From contig JAIFMO010000221.1 in assembly GCA_020048435.1 (NCBI GenBank), forward strand, positions 1 to 37,918: a stretch of DNA of 37,918 nt, in the 5' to 3' direction. Shown one piece after another: positions 16,315 to 25,953 of the stretch. This DNA is from Sulfuritalea sp. Lineage in GTDB: Bacteria > Pseudomonadota > Gammaproteobacteria > Burkholderiales > Rhodocyclaceae. Position 1 is the first letter of the stretch. The number at the start of each line of letters is the position of its first letter. The notes under the pieces were generated by a model. That model was not told the origin of the DNA and searched no databases. It saw nothing but the letters and a program-made list of their open reading frames with translations. The translations under genes and the position numbers were made by a program.

Positions 16315-17006
16315 GGCAGGATCAACGCCACCGTAATCACCATAGCCATGATGGCGAGTAAAACGCGGTCGCGTCGACGCACAACTGGAACGGATAGTTG
16401 CAGAATGGTCAAGGGCGTGGCATGCGGTTTCGCTTCCGTTTCCCCCACCCAATCCCGCCATGAATGCTGACCACCCTGTTCGGCGAATTCCAGCGCCAGC
16501 ATCAGCCGCACCATGATGCGTTCACGCAGTTGTCGCCTGTTTGCAAGTGGCGCGAGGAATACATGCAGACCCGCCAGCAGGCCGTCGCGTCCCAACCCGG
16601 CCAGCATCCAGGCCAGACAGGTCAGCATGACGAGCAGACGCAACAAATGGAGTGCGGCAAATTCGAATCCATCGAAAGTCAGGCCCATACCACCGGCAAT
16701 ACCGGGCAGACGTTCGCCTGGCGTGGCAATTATGAACACCAGCGCAATCGCAAGCATCAGCCAGCGCGCGCGGCGCAACATGGTGGCAACCTGGCGGGGA
16801 TAATGCAACAACGCAGCAGGCAGCACCAGCAGGGCGATCATGGCAAGCAGAGACAAGGGCAGGCGCTGAATAAGCACCGCGAAGACGCACAATACGGACA
16901 ACCAGCAGGCCGGATGCAAGCGCATGGCTAATAGGCCGGCGCGGCAGGTAGTATCCAGGTGAGCGGCAGAAGAAGCCGCGGCGCAGGCCGCGCCGCGGTC
17001 ATTCAT
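16311..17006 (-). CDS. EcfT/CbiQ-like transmembrane protein
   Basis: A membrane protein of about 231 residues (204 if it starts at MRLHPACWLS, 16925). It resembles the T component of energy-coupling-factor vitamin and metal transporters: RLHPACWLSVLCVFAVLIQRLPLS at the start, TPGERLPGIAGGMGLTFDGFEFAALHLLRLLVML in the middle, and LRERIMVRLMLALEF towards the C-terminus, with about five or six hydrophobic helices. No ATPase (EcfA) or substrate-binding S component is nearby. It begins 3 nt after fimV and overlaps truA by 4 nt, so it belongs to the operon. Family assignment is by pattern only; a lone T component might serve distant modules. Confidence 0.62.
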   Translation of the reverse strand: MNDRGAACAAASSAAHLDTTCRAGLLAMRLHPACWLSVLCVFAVLIQRLPLSLLAMIALLVLPAALLHYPRQVATMLRRARWLMLAIALVFIIATPGERLPGIAGGMGLTFDGFEFAALHLLRLLVMLTCLAWMLAGLGRDGLLAGLHVFLAPLANRRQLRERIMVRLMLALEFAEQGGQHSWRDWVGETEAKPHATPLTILQLSVPVVRRRDRVLLAIMAMVITVALILP

Positions 17007-17009
17007 GCC

Positions 17010-20000
17010 TTAACCGAGCTTGGAAAGCCGGGTGCGAGCTGTTTCCTTCTGCGCTGGGCTTCCCTCGCCGAGAACTTCCTGCAGCAATTCGCGCGCGCCA
17101 TCCTTGTCACCCATTTCCTCGTAGGCCAAGGCCAGTTCCAGTTTGGTGGCCACTTCCGGATTGTCGGCCTCGATGGCGGCAGGAGCTGATGCCCTCTCGG
17201 GTTCGGGTTCGAGCAGCACGACGGCAGGAGCCTCTGCGGGTACGGATTCAAGGTCAAGGCTGATTGATGCAAGATCAACCGATGGCACGGAAAGGACCGG
17301 CTCCGACGCAATATCCAAGGACCCAATTTCCGGCACAACTTCTGATTCGACTGCGGTCTCGGCGGCAGCAGCAACTGGCTCACCCAGGTCAAAATCGAAA
17401 TCGAGACCATTTCCATCCGAAACCGCCACTGCCGCAGGTGCTGCCGCCACCACCGCTACGGGGGTCTCGCCGCCAATGTCGAGCGAAAAGTCGATGGACG
17501 AATCATCAGCCCCGGCGGCGGCAGGTGACGCCACATCGCCGGGCGCGCCAAGATCCATATCGAGCCCAGCGGATGCTTGCGCCGCATCGGCTGTTGCCGC
17601 CGGTTCGGCCGAGAAACCGAGATCGAGATCAAAGTCCAGATTTCCGCTTCCCTCAGGCTTGGCGGCGCCGGCGCCCGGCTCCGCGGCCCCGGGCGCCGCT
17701 GCCGGCGCGCCAAGATCGAGATCGAAATCGAGGCTGGCGACCTCGTCCGCCGGCGGGACATCAGCAGCGGCTGCCATTTGCGCAAGCTGCCCCGGCATGG
17801 TCACCGTGGACTGCATCTTCTCGGGCTGCTCAGCGGCGCCGATGAGGGTTGCATCGAAATTCATGGTCGCCGGGGGGGCTACCGGGGCCTGCGGAGGCTC
17901 CACGGCAGCCCTGGCCGGCGGGGCTTCAGGCGCGACCTCGCTCCGATAGAGTGCGTTACCCGGATCGAGCGCACGCCCCATCGTCGCTGCTTTGTCCCAA
18001 TCGGGGCCATTGCCCGCCGTCTGCCCTTTCAAATCTGTTGCCAGTGTCGCGAACTGCACGGCCGACTTGCGGGCAGCATAGATTTCAAGCAGTTTGAGAT
18101 GGATCGCGTGGCGGGTAGGTTCTTTCTTGAGTGCCTCGATCAGAATTTCCTCGGCCTGGGCATCGCGGCCATAGGCCATATAGACGTCTGCTTCAGCCAC
18201 GGGATCGACGCCCTCGTCGGCACCGCTGGGTGCCTCGCCGAAATCGGTATGCAGGGCCGCACCGGTATCAACCGCCTGACCGCCCGTAGTTCCAAATACG
18301 GAATTTGCCTGCAGATCGGAACCGGTCATTTCGCTCATTGGCGCAACGGCCTTGGCCTGGCGCTTCTTGCGGATTGCGGTGAAACCGATATAGCCAAGCA
18401 GTAAGGAGACAATACCCGCCCCCCCCATGACCAGCGGGAGGTTATCTTCCATGAAACTCGGCTCAGGCACCGGCGGTGGCGGTGGCAACGGTTTTTTCTT
18501 CGGGGGCGGCGGAGCCACCGGCTTAGGCGGTTCGGCAGGCTTGGCAACTTCCGCAGGGGCGGCTGTGTCACCCTTGGCTATTTCGGTGGGCTTGGCTGCC
18601 TCAACTGGCTTGGCGGGTTCAGCGGGTTTAACGGGCTCTGCGGGTTTAACGGGCTCAACGGGCTTGGCAACAGCAGCAGGCTTGACCGGTTCCACTGCCT
18701 TTTCGGTGGGCTTGACAGAAGTCGGCGCTGGCAGCACGGCCGGTGGCGGAAGCTTGGTCGCAGCGGGCTTGGCGGCTTGCTGCTGCATCTGCGCACCGCC
18801 CTGGCTCTTGAGTTCCGCCAGTTTTTTCAGGTCGCCGAGATTTTTTTCGAGATCGGCAATGCGGCTGCCCGCTTCCTTGAGGGCGCGATCACGCGAAACC
18901 AGATCTTCCTCGATGGCGGAGACACGCCCCTTCACCTTGCCGTCCTTGTCAGCCGCCGCTCCCTTGGTTATCTCGGTGCGTGATACTTCGAGTTTATCCT
19001 TGCCCGCCGGCACGACCGGTGCCTTGTCTTCGACCTTGGGGGTAATCTTGCCAGCGACGGCCTGCTTCGGCGCTTCTTCCTTCACCGGGGCCATAGCGGC
19101 GGCAGCGGCGAGTTTCTTGCGATAGGCATTGAAATCGGCGGACTGGGCCACGACCGTCTTGCGGGCCTCGCCTGCATCGACCGCGGCGACGGTCTCGGCG
19201 TCCGGTATTTTGAGAATCCTGCCGGCACGCAAACGATTCATGTTGCCGCCATCAAACATATCCCGATTTGCGCTGTAAAGCGCAATCAGCATCTGATCAA
19301 GACTCACCCCGTCCGGTTTGCTTTCGGTGGCAATCTTACCCAGCGTATCGCCAAGCTTGACCTCGCGTTCGCCGTCAACTTTCGCCTTGGCGATCTTTTC
19401 CGGCTTTGCCCCGGCTTCGCCGGTAGCCGCTGGTTTAGTCGCCTTGGTCGGCTTGGCCTTTTCAGCCGCGGCCGCCTTTGATTCGGCCTTAGTTTCGACC
19501 CTGGGTTCAATCTTGGTTTCAAGCCGGGTTTCTGCTTTGAGTTCAGTCGCTTTGGCTTCGGCCTTTTCAGGTGTACCGGCCTTCACTTCCGGCGCACTCA
19601 CCGGCATGGCAGTGGCTTTGCTGGTGACTTCGGCCGGAGGATCAAGCAGGAAAGTGTACTCGCGCACCAGGCGGCCAGAACCCCAAGACAACTCCACCAG
19701 CATATTCACGAAGGGATCGTTGATTGCGCGATCACTGCTCAGTCGCACGTAAGGCTGGCCACTTGATCGTTTCTCGACGACCATCTTGATACCTGAGAGC
19801 GCGGCCGTATATTCGACGCCCTGCTGTTTGAAGGCTTCAGCAGAGGCGATTCGCGAGGCCAGCGTCGAGACCTCCTCGCGCGAGGCAGACACCTCGATCT
19901 CCGCTCTGAGCGGCTGCCCCAGCGAGGATAGAACCGTCAGCTTGCCAAGGCCGGCCGCTCCCGCGACCAGAGGCAACGTGGCCAGAGCCACCGCAAGTGC

Positions 20001-20039
20001 GGAAGCCTTGAAATTGATTCGCTTTTGTCGTTTTTGCAC
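17010..20039 (-). CDS. fimV: FimV-type pilus/polarity assembly protein
   Basis: An inner-membrane hub for type IV pilus function and cell polarity in Gammaproteobacteria, here of 1009 residues. In order: signal peptide (FKASALAVALATLPLVAGAAG), the FimV N-terminal region GLGKLTVLSSLGQPLRAEIEVSAS, a periplasmic LysM-like segment (VKLGDTLGKIATE), a coiled coil, a Pro/Lys-rich run of PVKPAEP-type repeats, a transmembrane helix (LPLVMGGAGIVSLLLGYIGF), then an acidic cytoplasmic part with TPR-like helices and repeated LDFDLDLG motifs, ending in the FimV C-terminal domain KLELALAYEEMGDKDGARELLQEVL. The GTG at 20039 is chosen because GGGGAGG precedes it and the signal peptide follows. Lies downstream of asd. 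Confidence 0.92.
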   Translation of the reverse strand: MQKRQKRINFKASALAVALATLPLVAGAAGLGKLTVLSSLGQPLRAEIEVSASREEVSTLASRIASAEAFKQQGVEYTAALSGIKMVVEKRSSGQPYVRLSSDRAINDPFVNMLVELSWGSGRLVREYTFLLDPPAEVTSKATAMPVSAPEVKAGTPEKAEAKATELKAETRLETKIEPRVETKAESKAAAAEKAKPTKATKPAATGEAGAKPEKIAKAKVDGEREVKLGDTLGKIATESKPDGVSLDQMLIALYSANRDMFDGGNMNRLRAGRILKIPDAETVAAVDAGEARKTVVAQSADFNAYRKKLAAAAAMAPVKEEAPKQAVAGKITPKVEDKAPVVPAGKDKLEVSRTEITKGAAADKDGKVKGRVSAIEEDLVSRDRALKEAGSRIADLEKNLGDLKKLAELKSQGGAQMQQQAAKPAATKLPPPAVLPAPTSVKPTEKAVEPVKPAAVAKPVEPVKPAEPVKPAEPAKPVEAAKPTEIAKGDTAAPAEVAKPAEPPKPVAPPPPKKKPLPPPPPVPEPSFMEDNLPLVMGGAGIVSLLLGYIGFTAIRKKRQAKAVAPMSEMTGSDLQANSVFGTTGGQAVDTGAALHTDFGEAPSGADEGVDPVAEADVYMAYGRDAQAEEILIEALKKEPTRHAIHLKLLEIYAARKSAVQFATLATDLKGQTAGNGPDWDKAATMGRALDPGNALYRSEVAPEAPPARAAVEPPQAPVAPPATMNFDATLIGAAEQPEKMQSTVTMPGQLAQMAAAADVPPADEVASLDFDLDLGAPAAAPGAAEPGAGAAKPEGSGNLDFDLDLGFSAEPAATADAAQASAGLDMDLGAPGDVASPAAAGADDSSIDFSLDIGGETPVAVVAAAPAAVAVSDGNGLDFDFDLGEPVAAAAETAVESEVVPEIGSLDIASEPVLSVPSVDLASISLDLESVPAEAPAVVLLEPEPERASAPAAIEADNPEVATKLELALAYEEMGDKDGARELLQEVLGEGSPAQKETARTRLSKLG
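18718..18739 (+). repeat. dispersed motif, degenerate copy 7 (inside fimV)
   Basis: Matches AAGTCGGCGCTAGC-N3-ACGG at 17 of 18 fixed positions (GCTGGC in place of GCTAGC). It encodes AVLPAPTS in the Pro-rich linker, the same codon frame as the copies in msrA and the cytochrome c gene. On its own this could be chance; beside six exact copies it is probably related. Confidence 0.5.
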
Positions 20040-20146
20040 AGTGCCTCCCCGTGGGGAACATTTTCCAGCAATCAAAATAACATCATAGACATAGCGATGC
20101 AAGCTCAACCGATGCATCAGCTACAGCACGCAAGTCTGTAGTGACA

Positions 20147-21274
20147 TCAATCCAACACGATGCGCAGCATCCGTCGCAACGGCTCGGCGGCGCCCCATAG
20201 CAATTGATCGCCGCAGGTGAAGGCGCCGAGGTAGTCGGGGCCCATGGCCAGCTTGTGCAAGCGGCCGACCGGCACGGCCAGCGTGCCGGTGACGGCGGCA
20301 GGCGTCAGTTCGCGTTCGGAAATCTCGCGCTCGTTCGGCACCACCTTCACCCAATCGTTCGCTTTCGCCAGGATGTCGCTGACCTCGTCGAGCGGCACAT
20401 CCTTCTTCAGCTTGATGGTCAACCCCTGCGAATGGCAGCGCATGGCGCCGACACGCACGCACAGACCGTCGATGGGAATGCTGCCAGGCGAACGAAAGGC
20501 CGGTCTGCCAAGAATCTTGTTGCACTCGGCGCCGCCCTTCCATTCCTCCTTCGACTGACCGCCTTCGATCGGCACGTCGATCCACGGAATCAGGCTACCG
20601 GCCAGCGGCACGCCACGGAAATTTTTGGTCGGGAACGAAGCGGCGCGCATGGTTTCGGCCACCTTGCGGTCGATGTCGAGGATGGCCGAGGCTGGATCGG
20701 CCAACTCGGCCTTCACGGCATCATGCAGCACACCCATCTGCGCCAACAGTTCACGCATGTTCTGCGCGCCGGCGCCGGAGGCAGCCTGATAGGTCATGGC
20801 CGACACCCATTCGACCAGATCGTGGTGAAAGAGGCCGCCCAACCCCATCAGCATCAGCGATACCGTGCAGTTGCCGCCGATGTAGTTTTTAACGCCTCTG
20901 ACCAGTCCATTCTTGATGACGTCAAGGTTCACCGGATCGAGGATGATGATGGCGTCGTCGGCCATGCGCAGACTGGAAGCCGCGTCGATCCAGTAGCCAT
21001 TCCAGCCGGCCGCGCGCAGCTTGGGAAAGACTTCCTTGGTGTAATCACCGCCCTGGCAGGTAATGACGATATCGAGTGCCTTCAGCGCTTCGATGTCCGT
21101 CGCATCCTTGAGAGCCGCGCCGCCCGCTTCCGCCGGCCCCGTGCCACCAACGTTCGAGGTGGTAAAGAACACCGGCTCGATCAACTTGAAATCGCCTTCG
21201 TCGCGCATGCGCTGCATCAGCACCGAGCCGACCATGCCACGCCATCCGACCAGTCCCACTTTTTTCATATTCAT
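20147..21274 (-). CDS. asd: aspartate-semialdehyde dehydrogenase
   Basis: Reduces aspartyl phosphate to aspartate semialdehyde, the branch point for Lys/DAP, Met, Thr and Ile synthesis. The 375-residue protein has the NADP loop [33 protein letters not shown], the catalytic-cysteine motif [13 protein letters not shown], and [16 protein letters not shown]. These are typical of the Gram-negative Asd type. The start could be MNMKK (21274) or MKK (21268). It lies 16 nt downstream of the leuB stop and 107 nt upstream of fimV; this spacer carries the fimV ribosome site. Confidence 0.96.
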   Translation of the reverse strand: MNMKKVGLVGWRGMVGSVLMQRMRDEGDFKLIEPVFFTTSNVGGTGPAEAGGAALKDATDIEALKALDIVITCQGGDYTKEVFPKLRAAGWNGYWIDAASSLRMADDAIIILDPVNLDVIKNGLVRGVKNYIGGNCTVSLMLMGLGGLFHHDLVEWVSAMTYQAASGAGAQNMRELLAQMGVLHDAVKAELADPASAILDIDRKVAETMRAASFPTKNFRGVPLAGSLIPWIDVPIEGGQSKEEWKGGAECNKILGRPAFRSPGSIPIDGLCVRVGAMRCHSQGLTIKLKKDVPLDEVSDILAKANDWVKVVPNEREISERELTPAAVTGTLAVPVGRLHKLAMGPDYLGAFTCGDQLLWGAAEPLRRMLRIVLD

Positions 21275-21290
21275 TGACCCCGACTAAATT

Positions 21291-22355
21291 TCACAGCGCC
21301 GCCAGCACGGCGTCGCCCATTTCCTTGGTGCCGACTTTTTTCATTCCCGGCTCGAAGATATCACCGGTGCGGAAACCTTGCGACAGCACCTTCTTCACGG
21401 CGGTCTCGATGCGCTGCGCCGCCTCTTCCCGATTGAAGGTATAGCGCAGCATCATCGCCGCCGACAGGATGGTCGCCAGCGGATTGGCCACGCCCTTGCC
21501 GGCGATATCCGGCGCCGAACCGTGCGATGGCTCGTAGAGCCCCTTGTTGTTCTCGTCGAGCGACGCCGATGGCAGCATGCCGATGGAACCGGTGAGCATC
21601 GATGCTTCGTCGGAGAGGATGTCGCCGAACATGTTGCCGGTGACAATTACGTCGAACTGCTTCGGGTTCTTCACCAACTGCATGGCGGCATTGTCGACCA
21701 GCATGTGAGAGAGTTCGACGTCCGCGTATTCGTCGGCCACCTCGGTGGCGACGTCGCGCCACAACTGGGTGCATTCGAGCACGTTCATTTTATCGACCGA
21801 GCAGACACGCTTGTTGCGTTTTCTCGCCGCATCAAAGGCAACGCGCACGATGCGGCGGATCTCGCTTTCGGTGTAATGCATGGTGTTGAAGCCGAAGCGC
21901 TGGTGCTTGCCGTCGACATCGCGCATCTCGATGCCACGCGGCTGGCCAAAGTAAATGTCGCCGGTAAGTTCGCGCACGATCAGGATGTCAAGTCCGGCGA
22001 CGACCTCGGGTTTCAGTGTCGAGGCATTGGCGAGTTCGGGATAGAGAATCGCCGGTCGCAGGTTCGCAAACAGGCCAAGCTGTTTGCGGATGCCGAGCAG
22101 ACCGCGCTCGGGCCGCAATTCGCGCGGATTGTTGTCCCACTGCGGCCCGCCGACGGCGCCGAGCAGCACGGCGTCGGCCGCCTGCGCCAGCTTCTGTGTC
22201 GCCTCGGGGTAGGGACTACCCGCGGCATCCACGGCGCAACCGCCGAGCAGAGCCTCTTCCATCTCGAATTTCATATCGAGCGCCATGAGCACCCGTACCG
22301 CCTCGGCGGTAATCTCGGGACCGATGCCGTCACCCGGCAATACGCAAATCTTCAT
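21291..22355 (-). CDS. leuB: 3-isopropylmalate dehydrogenase
   Basis: Oxidatively decarboxylates 3-isopropylmalate in leucine synthesis. The product is 354 residues from [20 protein letters not shown]; the track ORF adds a long non-homologous extension that overlaps the next gene. Substrate and cofactor motifs are present: [35 protein letters not shown], the family signature [17 protein letters not shown], and [14 protein letters not shown]. Upstream leuC and leuD, expected in many relatives, are not adjacent here; an M48 peptidase gene occupies that side. The 101-nt spacer upstream may hold its own promoter. Confidence 0.96.
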   Translation of the reverse strand: MKICVLPGDGIGPEITAEAVRVLMALDMKFEMEEALLGGCAVDAAGSPYPEATQKLAQAADAVLLGAVGGPQWDNNPRELRPERGLLGIRKQLGLFANLRPAILYPELANASTLKPEVVAGLDILIVRELTGDIYFGQPRGIEMRDVDGKHQRFGFNTMHYTESEIRRIVRVAFDAARKRNKRVCSVDKMNVLECTQLWRDVATEVADEYADVELSHMLVDNAAMQLVKNPKQFDVIVTGNMFGDILSDEASMLTGSIGMLPSASLDENNKGLYEPSHGSAPDIAGKGVANPLATILSAAMMLRYTFNREEAAQRIETAVKKVLSQGFRTGDIFEPGMKKVGTKEMGDAVLAAL

Positions 22356-22456
22356 GGGATTTTCCTCTGCAAACAGCCGGGGTTGATTGGTGCGTCGCAG
22401 GGCAATTTCGGCATAAGTGGCTGATCCTGCGGACTGATCCTGCGACGAGCCTGAAA

Positions 22457-23218
22457 TTATCGCACAGGGTGATAGTACGAGGCTGCCTCGGGCAGCCACT
22501 GCTCGATCTGGCGAATGCGTTTCTCGTCGGCCGGGTGCGTGGACAGCCATTCCGGCGGCTTGCCCTGCGCCTTGTCGTGCGCGGCCATGCGTACCCACAG
22601 ATCGCGCGCGGCGCGCGGGTCGTAGCCGGCCTTGGCCATGTAGATCAGCCCCATGCGGTCGGCCTCCGATTCGTGCAGGCGAGAGTACGGCAACAGAATA
22701 CCGAAGGTGGCGCCAACACCCAGCAGGGTGGCGTAGAGATCCGCCTTGCGCTCGTCCTTGACGCTCACCGCCGCCGCCAGCGTGACGCCTTCCAGCAACA
22801 ATTGCTGGCTCATGCGCTCGCCGCCGTGACGGGCGATGGCATGGGCCACTTCGTGGCCGATGACCGCCGCAAGGCCTGCTTCGTCCTTGGCAAACGGCAT
22901 GATTCCGGTATAGACCGCCACCTTGCCGCCCGGCAGGCAAAAGGCATTGGCGAGCTTATCGTTTTCGATAACCTTGAATTCCCACTTGTAGTTGGTGCGC
23001 CCGGTCGCCACGGCAATGCGACTGCCAACGCGCGTCACCATCGCGTTGAGCGCCGTATCGGTAGAAATTTTCTCCTTCTGTAATACGTCCTGGAAGGCCG
23101 AGAGACCGAGACTGGCTTCGGCTCCCTCCGACATGATTTGTAACTGACTGCGTCCAGTAATCGGCACGCTCTGGCAGGCACCAAGCAACAAAATAACCAG
23201 CAGACTCGCGATACGCAT
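22457..23218 (-). CDS. M48-family metallopeptidase lipoprotein
   Basis: A probable periplasmic zinc protease anchored to the outer membrane, related to BepA/LoiP/YcaL. The 253-residue protein has a lipoprotein signal ending LLLGACQS (lipobox Cys15), the [22 protein letters not shown] block, the zinc motif [17 protein letters not shown] and the third ligand [22 protein letters not shown]. The C-terminal [21 protein letters not shown] is typical. The second of two adjacent ATGs (23218) is favoured because AGGAG lies six bases upstream. It follows the MFS gene by 10 nt. Confidence 0.92.
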   Translation of the reverse strand: MRIASLLVILLLGACQSVPITGRSQLQIMSEGAEASLGLSAFQDVLQKEKISTDTALNAMVTRVGSRIAVATGRTNYKWEFKVIENDKLANAFCLPGGKVAVYTGIMPFAKDEAGLAAVIGHEVAHAIARHGGERMSQQLLLEGVTLAAAVSVKDERKADLYATLLGVGATFGILLPYSRLHESEADRMGLIYMAKAGYDPRAARDLWVRMAAHDKAQGKPPEWLSTHPADEKRIRQIEQWLPEAASYYHPVR

Positions 23219-23228
23219 CATTCGCTCC

Positions 23229-24323
23229 TCAATGCACGGGGGCGGCAGGCGCAGTCGTCTCGGGCCCCAGCCGTTCCCAGCCCTGGCCGGCAACCAGACC
23301 GCCGAGCATGCCGCCGGCACCGAATGAAATACTGCCATAAACGGCCTGTACGCTGGCCTGCTGTTGCGGCAAAAACCAGCGATTGAGCGTCGCCACCGCG
23401 CCGGCATGGAAGATGCCGAAAGTGGCGCCATGCATGACCTGGGCAGCCAGCAGCAGGATGAGCGAGTTGACGCCCCAGCCGATCAGGATAAAGCGCAACA
23501 CGGCCAGGGCAAAGCTGGCAAGCAACAGGGTCCGCAAGGAAAAAATTCCCAGCAGTCGCGGCATGTAGATAAAGATAAAGATCTCCGCGACCACGCCCAA
23601 AGACCACAGCGCCCCCACCGTGGTCTTGTCGTAGCCGGCGGCATCGAGATGAATCGAGTAGAAAAAGTAGAAGGGGCCGTGTGCCGCCGACATGAAGAAG
23701 CAGGCCACCATGAAGGCGACGACTTCCGGACGCCGCAGCCCCGCGCCCAGCCACGCATGCTCCGTTTCCACGGCTGGCGGCCGTTCCTCGACCAGCAACA
23801 ACGACATCAGCAAGATACCCACCATGATGCCCAGGCAAATCCAGAGCAGCGCAGGCAGTCCGGCGACATCGAGCAGGGCGCCCGCTCCCGTCACGGCGAC
23901 GATGAACCCAACCGACCCCCACAACCGGATCTGACCGTAGCGATCTGGCTTATCGCGCAAGGCAGTGAGGGTTAGCGCCTCGACCAAGGGCAACGACGCG
24001 CTCCAGAAAAACGCCATCAGCGCCATGGCGAGAAACAACCCGGCGAACTCCTGCGTGAAGAAAAAAGCCGCAAATCCCGTCAGCGACAACGCCGCTGAAA
24101 TCCGCACGATAGCCACCTTGTGGCCAAGACGGTCGGCCAGCCAGCCCCACAGGTTGGGCGCCACCAGGCGCATGACCTGCATCAGTGCCATGAGGACGCT
24201 GATGGCGAAGGCGCTCTGGCCCAGCGATTGGAGATAAAGGGTGAAATACGGCGCGAAGGCGCCGATGAAGGCGAAGTAGTAAAAATACCAGGCGGACAGC
24301 CGCCAGTAAGAAGAAGAACGCAT
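23229..24323 (-). CDS. MFS transporter (MFS_1-like/HcaT type), apparently lacking the last helix
   Basis: A major facilitator of the LacY/HcaT-related group, substrate unknown. The 364-residue sequence begins YWRLSAWYFYYFAFIGAFAPYFTLYL, has the loop motif GWLADRLGHK between helices 2 and 3, and RYGQIRLWGSVGF before helix 5. I count 11 hydrophobic helices. After helix 11 (GSISFGAGGMLGGLVAGQGWERLG) the family normally enters helix 12, but here the chain ends with PETTAPAAPVH. The C-terminal truncation could come from a small deletion at the junction with the M48 gene. Whether the protein still works is uncertain. Confidence 0.85.
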   Translation of the reverse strand: MRSSSYWRLSAWYFYYFAFIGAFAPYFTLYLQSLGQSAFAISVLMALMQVMRLVAPNLWGWLADRLGHKVAIVRISAALSLTGFAAFFFTQEFAGLFLAMALMAFFWSASLPLVEALTLTALRDKPDRYGQIRLWGSVGFIVAVTGAGALLDVAGLPALLWICLGIMVGILLMSLLLVEERPPAVETEHAWLGAGLRRPEVVAFMVACFFMSAAHGPFYFFYSIHLDAAGYDKTTVGALWSLGVVAEIFIFIYMPRLLGIFSLRTLLLASFALAVLRFILIGWGVNSLILLLAAQVMHGATFGIFHAGAVATLNRWFLPQQQASVQAVYGSISFGAGGMLGGLVAGQGWERLGPETTAPAAPVH

Positions 24324-24394
24324 GCGGGGCGCGGACCGAAGCGAGTAGCGGTGGTTGATGCGGGTCTGGGCGAAGGCGCGCCCCGCGCTACCGA

Positions 24395-24655
24395 TTATTT
24401 GTGCTGCTGGCCGGAGCGGAAGGCGAGGAGTATGTGATAGAGCTCGTCTTTAAGTTTGACGCGCTGCTTCTTCATGTCTTCGATGGTGAAATCGCCGACG
24501 GGCATGTCGTGCGCCTCAAGGTCTTCGACCCTGCCAGTAAGACGGCTATAGGTGGCGAACGAACGGGAAAAGTGGGCATTATTTCCCTTCAGCACGTCGA
24601 TGGCGTCGCGCATTTCGGGGAAATCGGTGTAGAGATCATGATGGTCGACGTTCAT
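24395..24655 (-). CDS. DUF465 (YdcH-like) small protein
   Basis: An 86-residue, mostly helical cytoplasmic protein starting MNVDHHDLYTDFPEMRDAIDVLK. It ends with the family hallmark IEDMKKQRVKLKDELYHIL. DUF465/YdcH proteins are common short coiled-coil proteins of unknown function. The start at 24655 is preferred because the longer track ORF runs into aroC. It lies 47 nt after the aroC stop and 71 nt before the MFS gene. Confidence 0.85.
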   Translation of the reverse strand: MNVDHHDLYTDFPEMRDAIDVLKGNNAHFSRSFATYSRLTGRVEDLEAHDMPVGDFTIEDMKKQRVKLKDELYHILLAFRSGQQHK

Positions 24656-24702
24656 GGGTGCACTCCTCCAAGTGGTATGTGGGGTATGTGGTTGTTTGCG
24701 GG

Positions 24703-25806
24703 TTATTTTAACAGCCGCCCCGGAATCGCAGGCAGGGGACAATGCACGTCGGCGCATTGGGCGCGGTGGCGCAGCGCGGCATCGGCCAGTGCCAGGGCGA
24801 GCATGGATTCGGCGATGGGCGTGGCACGAATGCCGACGCAAGGATCGTGGCGACCGTGCGTCTCGACGATGGTCGGTTTGCCCTGGATATCGATGGAACG
24901 GCGTGGCAGGCGAATGCTCGATGTCGGCTTGATGGCGATATTGACGACAATATCCTGACCGGTGGAAATGCCACCGAGAATGCCGCCGGCGTGATTGCTG
25001 GCGAAGCCCGCCGGCGTCATTTCGTCGCCGTGTTCGCTGCCTAGCTGTGTCACCGAGGCAAAGCCCGCGCCAATCTCCACCCCCTTGACGGCGTTGATGC
25101 CCATCATGGCGTGGGCGATCTCGGCGTCAAGCCGGTCATAGACCGGTTCGCCCCAGCCAACCGGGGCATTGGACGCCACCACCGTGATCCGTGCGCCGAC
25201 AGAATCACCCGCCTTGCGCAACTCGTCCATGTAGGCCTCAAGCCGCGGCACGATGGCCACGTTGGGCGCGAAAAACGGATTGCCATCGATGGCGAGGGCG
25301 TCGACAAAAGGAATCTCGATGGGCCCCAGTTGGCTCATCCAGCCACGGATCGTGACGCCGTAGCGGCTTAGCAACCACTTGCGCGCAATGGCGCCGGCGG
25401 CGACGCGCACCGCCGTCTCGCGCGCCGACGAACGCCCGCCACCACGGTGGTCGCGGATGCCGTATTTCCGCCAATAGGTGTAATCAGCGTGGCCCGGCCG
25501 GAAAGTCTGCGCGATGTTGCCGTAATCCTTGCTGCGCTGGTCGGTGTTGCGGATCAGCAAAGCGATCGGCGTGCCGGTCGTCCTGCCATCGAACACACCC
25601 GAAAGAATCTCGACCGTGTCGTCTTCGCGGCGCTGCGTGACATGACGCGAGGTGCCCGGCTTGCGCCGGTCGAGTTCGGCCTGAATGTCGGCTTCGTTGA
25701 TTTCGAGACCCGGCGGGCAACCATCGACGACGCAGCCGATAGCCGGCCCATGCGATTCGCCGAAAGAAGTCACGCGGAACAGCGTGCCGAAGGTGTTGCC
25801 AGCCAT
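24703..25806 (-). CDS. aroC: chorismate synthase
   Basis: Converts EPSP to chorismate, the common precursor of aromatic amino acids and folate. The 367-residue FMN-dependent enzyme begins [20 protein letters not shown], the standard AroC opening with its conserved His. It also contains [59 protein letters not shown] and the flavin-associated [19 protein letters not shown]. Full length. It lies downstream of fadD across a 144-nt spacer that contains a dispersed-motif copy and a tandem repeat, so it may be transcribed separately. Confidence 0.97.
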   Translation of the reverse strand: MAGNTFGTLFRVTSFGESHGPAIGCVVDGCPPGLEINEADIQAELDRRKPGTSRHVTQRREDDTVEILSGVFDGRTTGTPIALLIRNTDQRSKDYGNIAQTFRPGHADYTYWRKYGIRDHRGGGRSSARETAVRVAAGAIARKWLLSRYGVTIRGWMSQLGPIEIPFVDALAIDGNPFFAPNVAIVPRLEAYMDELRKAGDSVGARITVVASNAPVGWGEPVYDRLDAEIAHAMMGINAVKGVEIGAGFASVTQLGSEHGDEMTPAGFASNHAGGILGGISTGQDIVVNIAIKPTSSIRLPRRSIDIQGKPTIVETHGRHDPCVGIRATPIAESMLALALADAALRHRAQCADVHCPLPAIPGRLLK

Positions 25807-25885
25807 GCCAATACCCCCAATACCCCTGAAAATAGACGCGTCGAGTTTAGCATGGCCGCTTGCGGCACCTGCCAGGCGCGCGTTG

Positions 25886-25909
25886 CCGTACCGCTAGCGC
25901 CGACTTTTT
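25886..25909 (-). repeat. dispersed motif, copy 5 (aroC-fadD spacer)
   Basis: An exact motif on the minus strand (GGT as the variable triplet). The full 24 bases are identical to copy 6 in the cytochrome c gene. It is non-coding here, between the fadD stop and the aroC start, about 80 nt upstream of aroC. Confidence 0.85.
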
Positions 25910-25923
25910 GCCGCCTGCTGCTC

Positions 25924-25953
25924 TGTCTGCTTCTTTGTCTGCTTCTTTGTCTA
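25924..25953. repeat. 12-bp tandem repeat at the fadD stop codon
   Basis: The unit TGTCTGCTTCTT occurs twice perfectly (25924-25947), followed by a half unit that runs into the fadD TAG; the sequence just upstream (CTGCTGCTC) looks like a decayed further unit. It lies 14 nt from dispersed-motif copy 5. Confidence 0.75.

Noticed and set aside
17143-19125. Long plus-strand ORFs opposite fimV (268 and 232 codons)
   Set aside because: They are shadows of the Ala/Pro/Glu-rich fimV reading frame, with Ser/Ala/Gly-rich low-complexity translations and no family features.
21315-21345. GTGCCGACTTTTTT in leuB as a further motif copy
   Set aside because: The central GCTAGC is missing and the stretch encodes the normal LeuB C-terminal KKVGTKEM.
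21291-22940. 549-codon ORF as an extended LeuB fusion
   Set aside because: The extra 195 N-terminal residues are Arg/Gly-rich, overlap the M48 gene on the same strand, and LeuB homology begins at [10 protein letters not shown].
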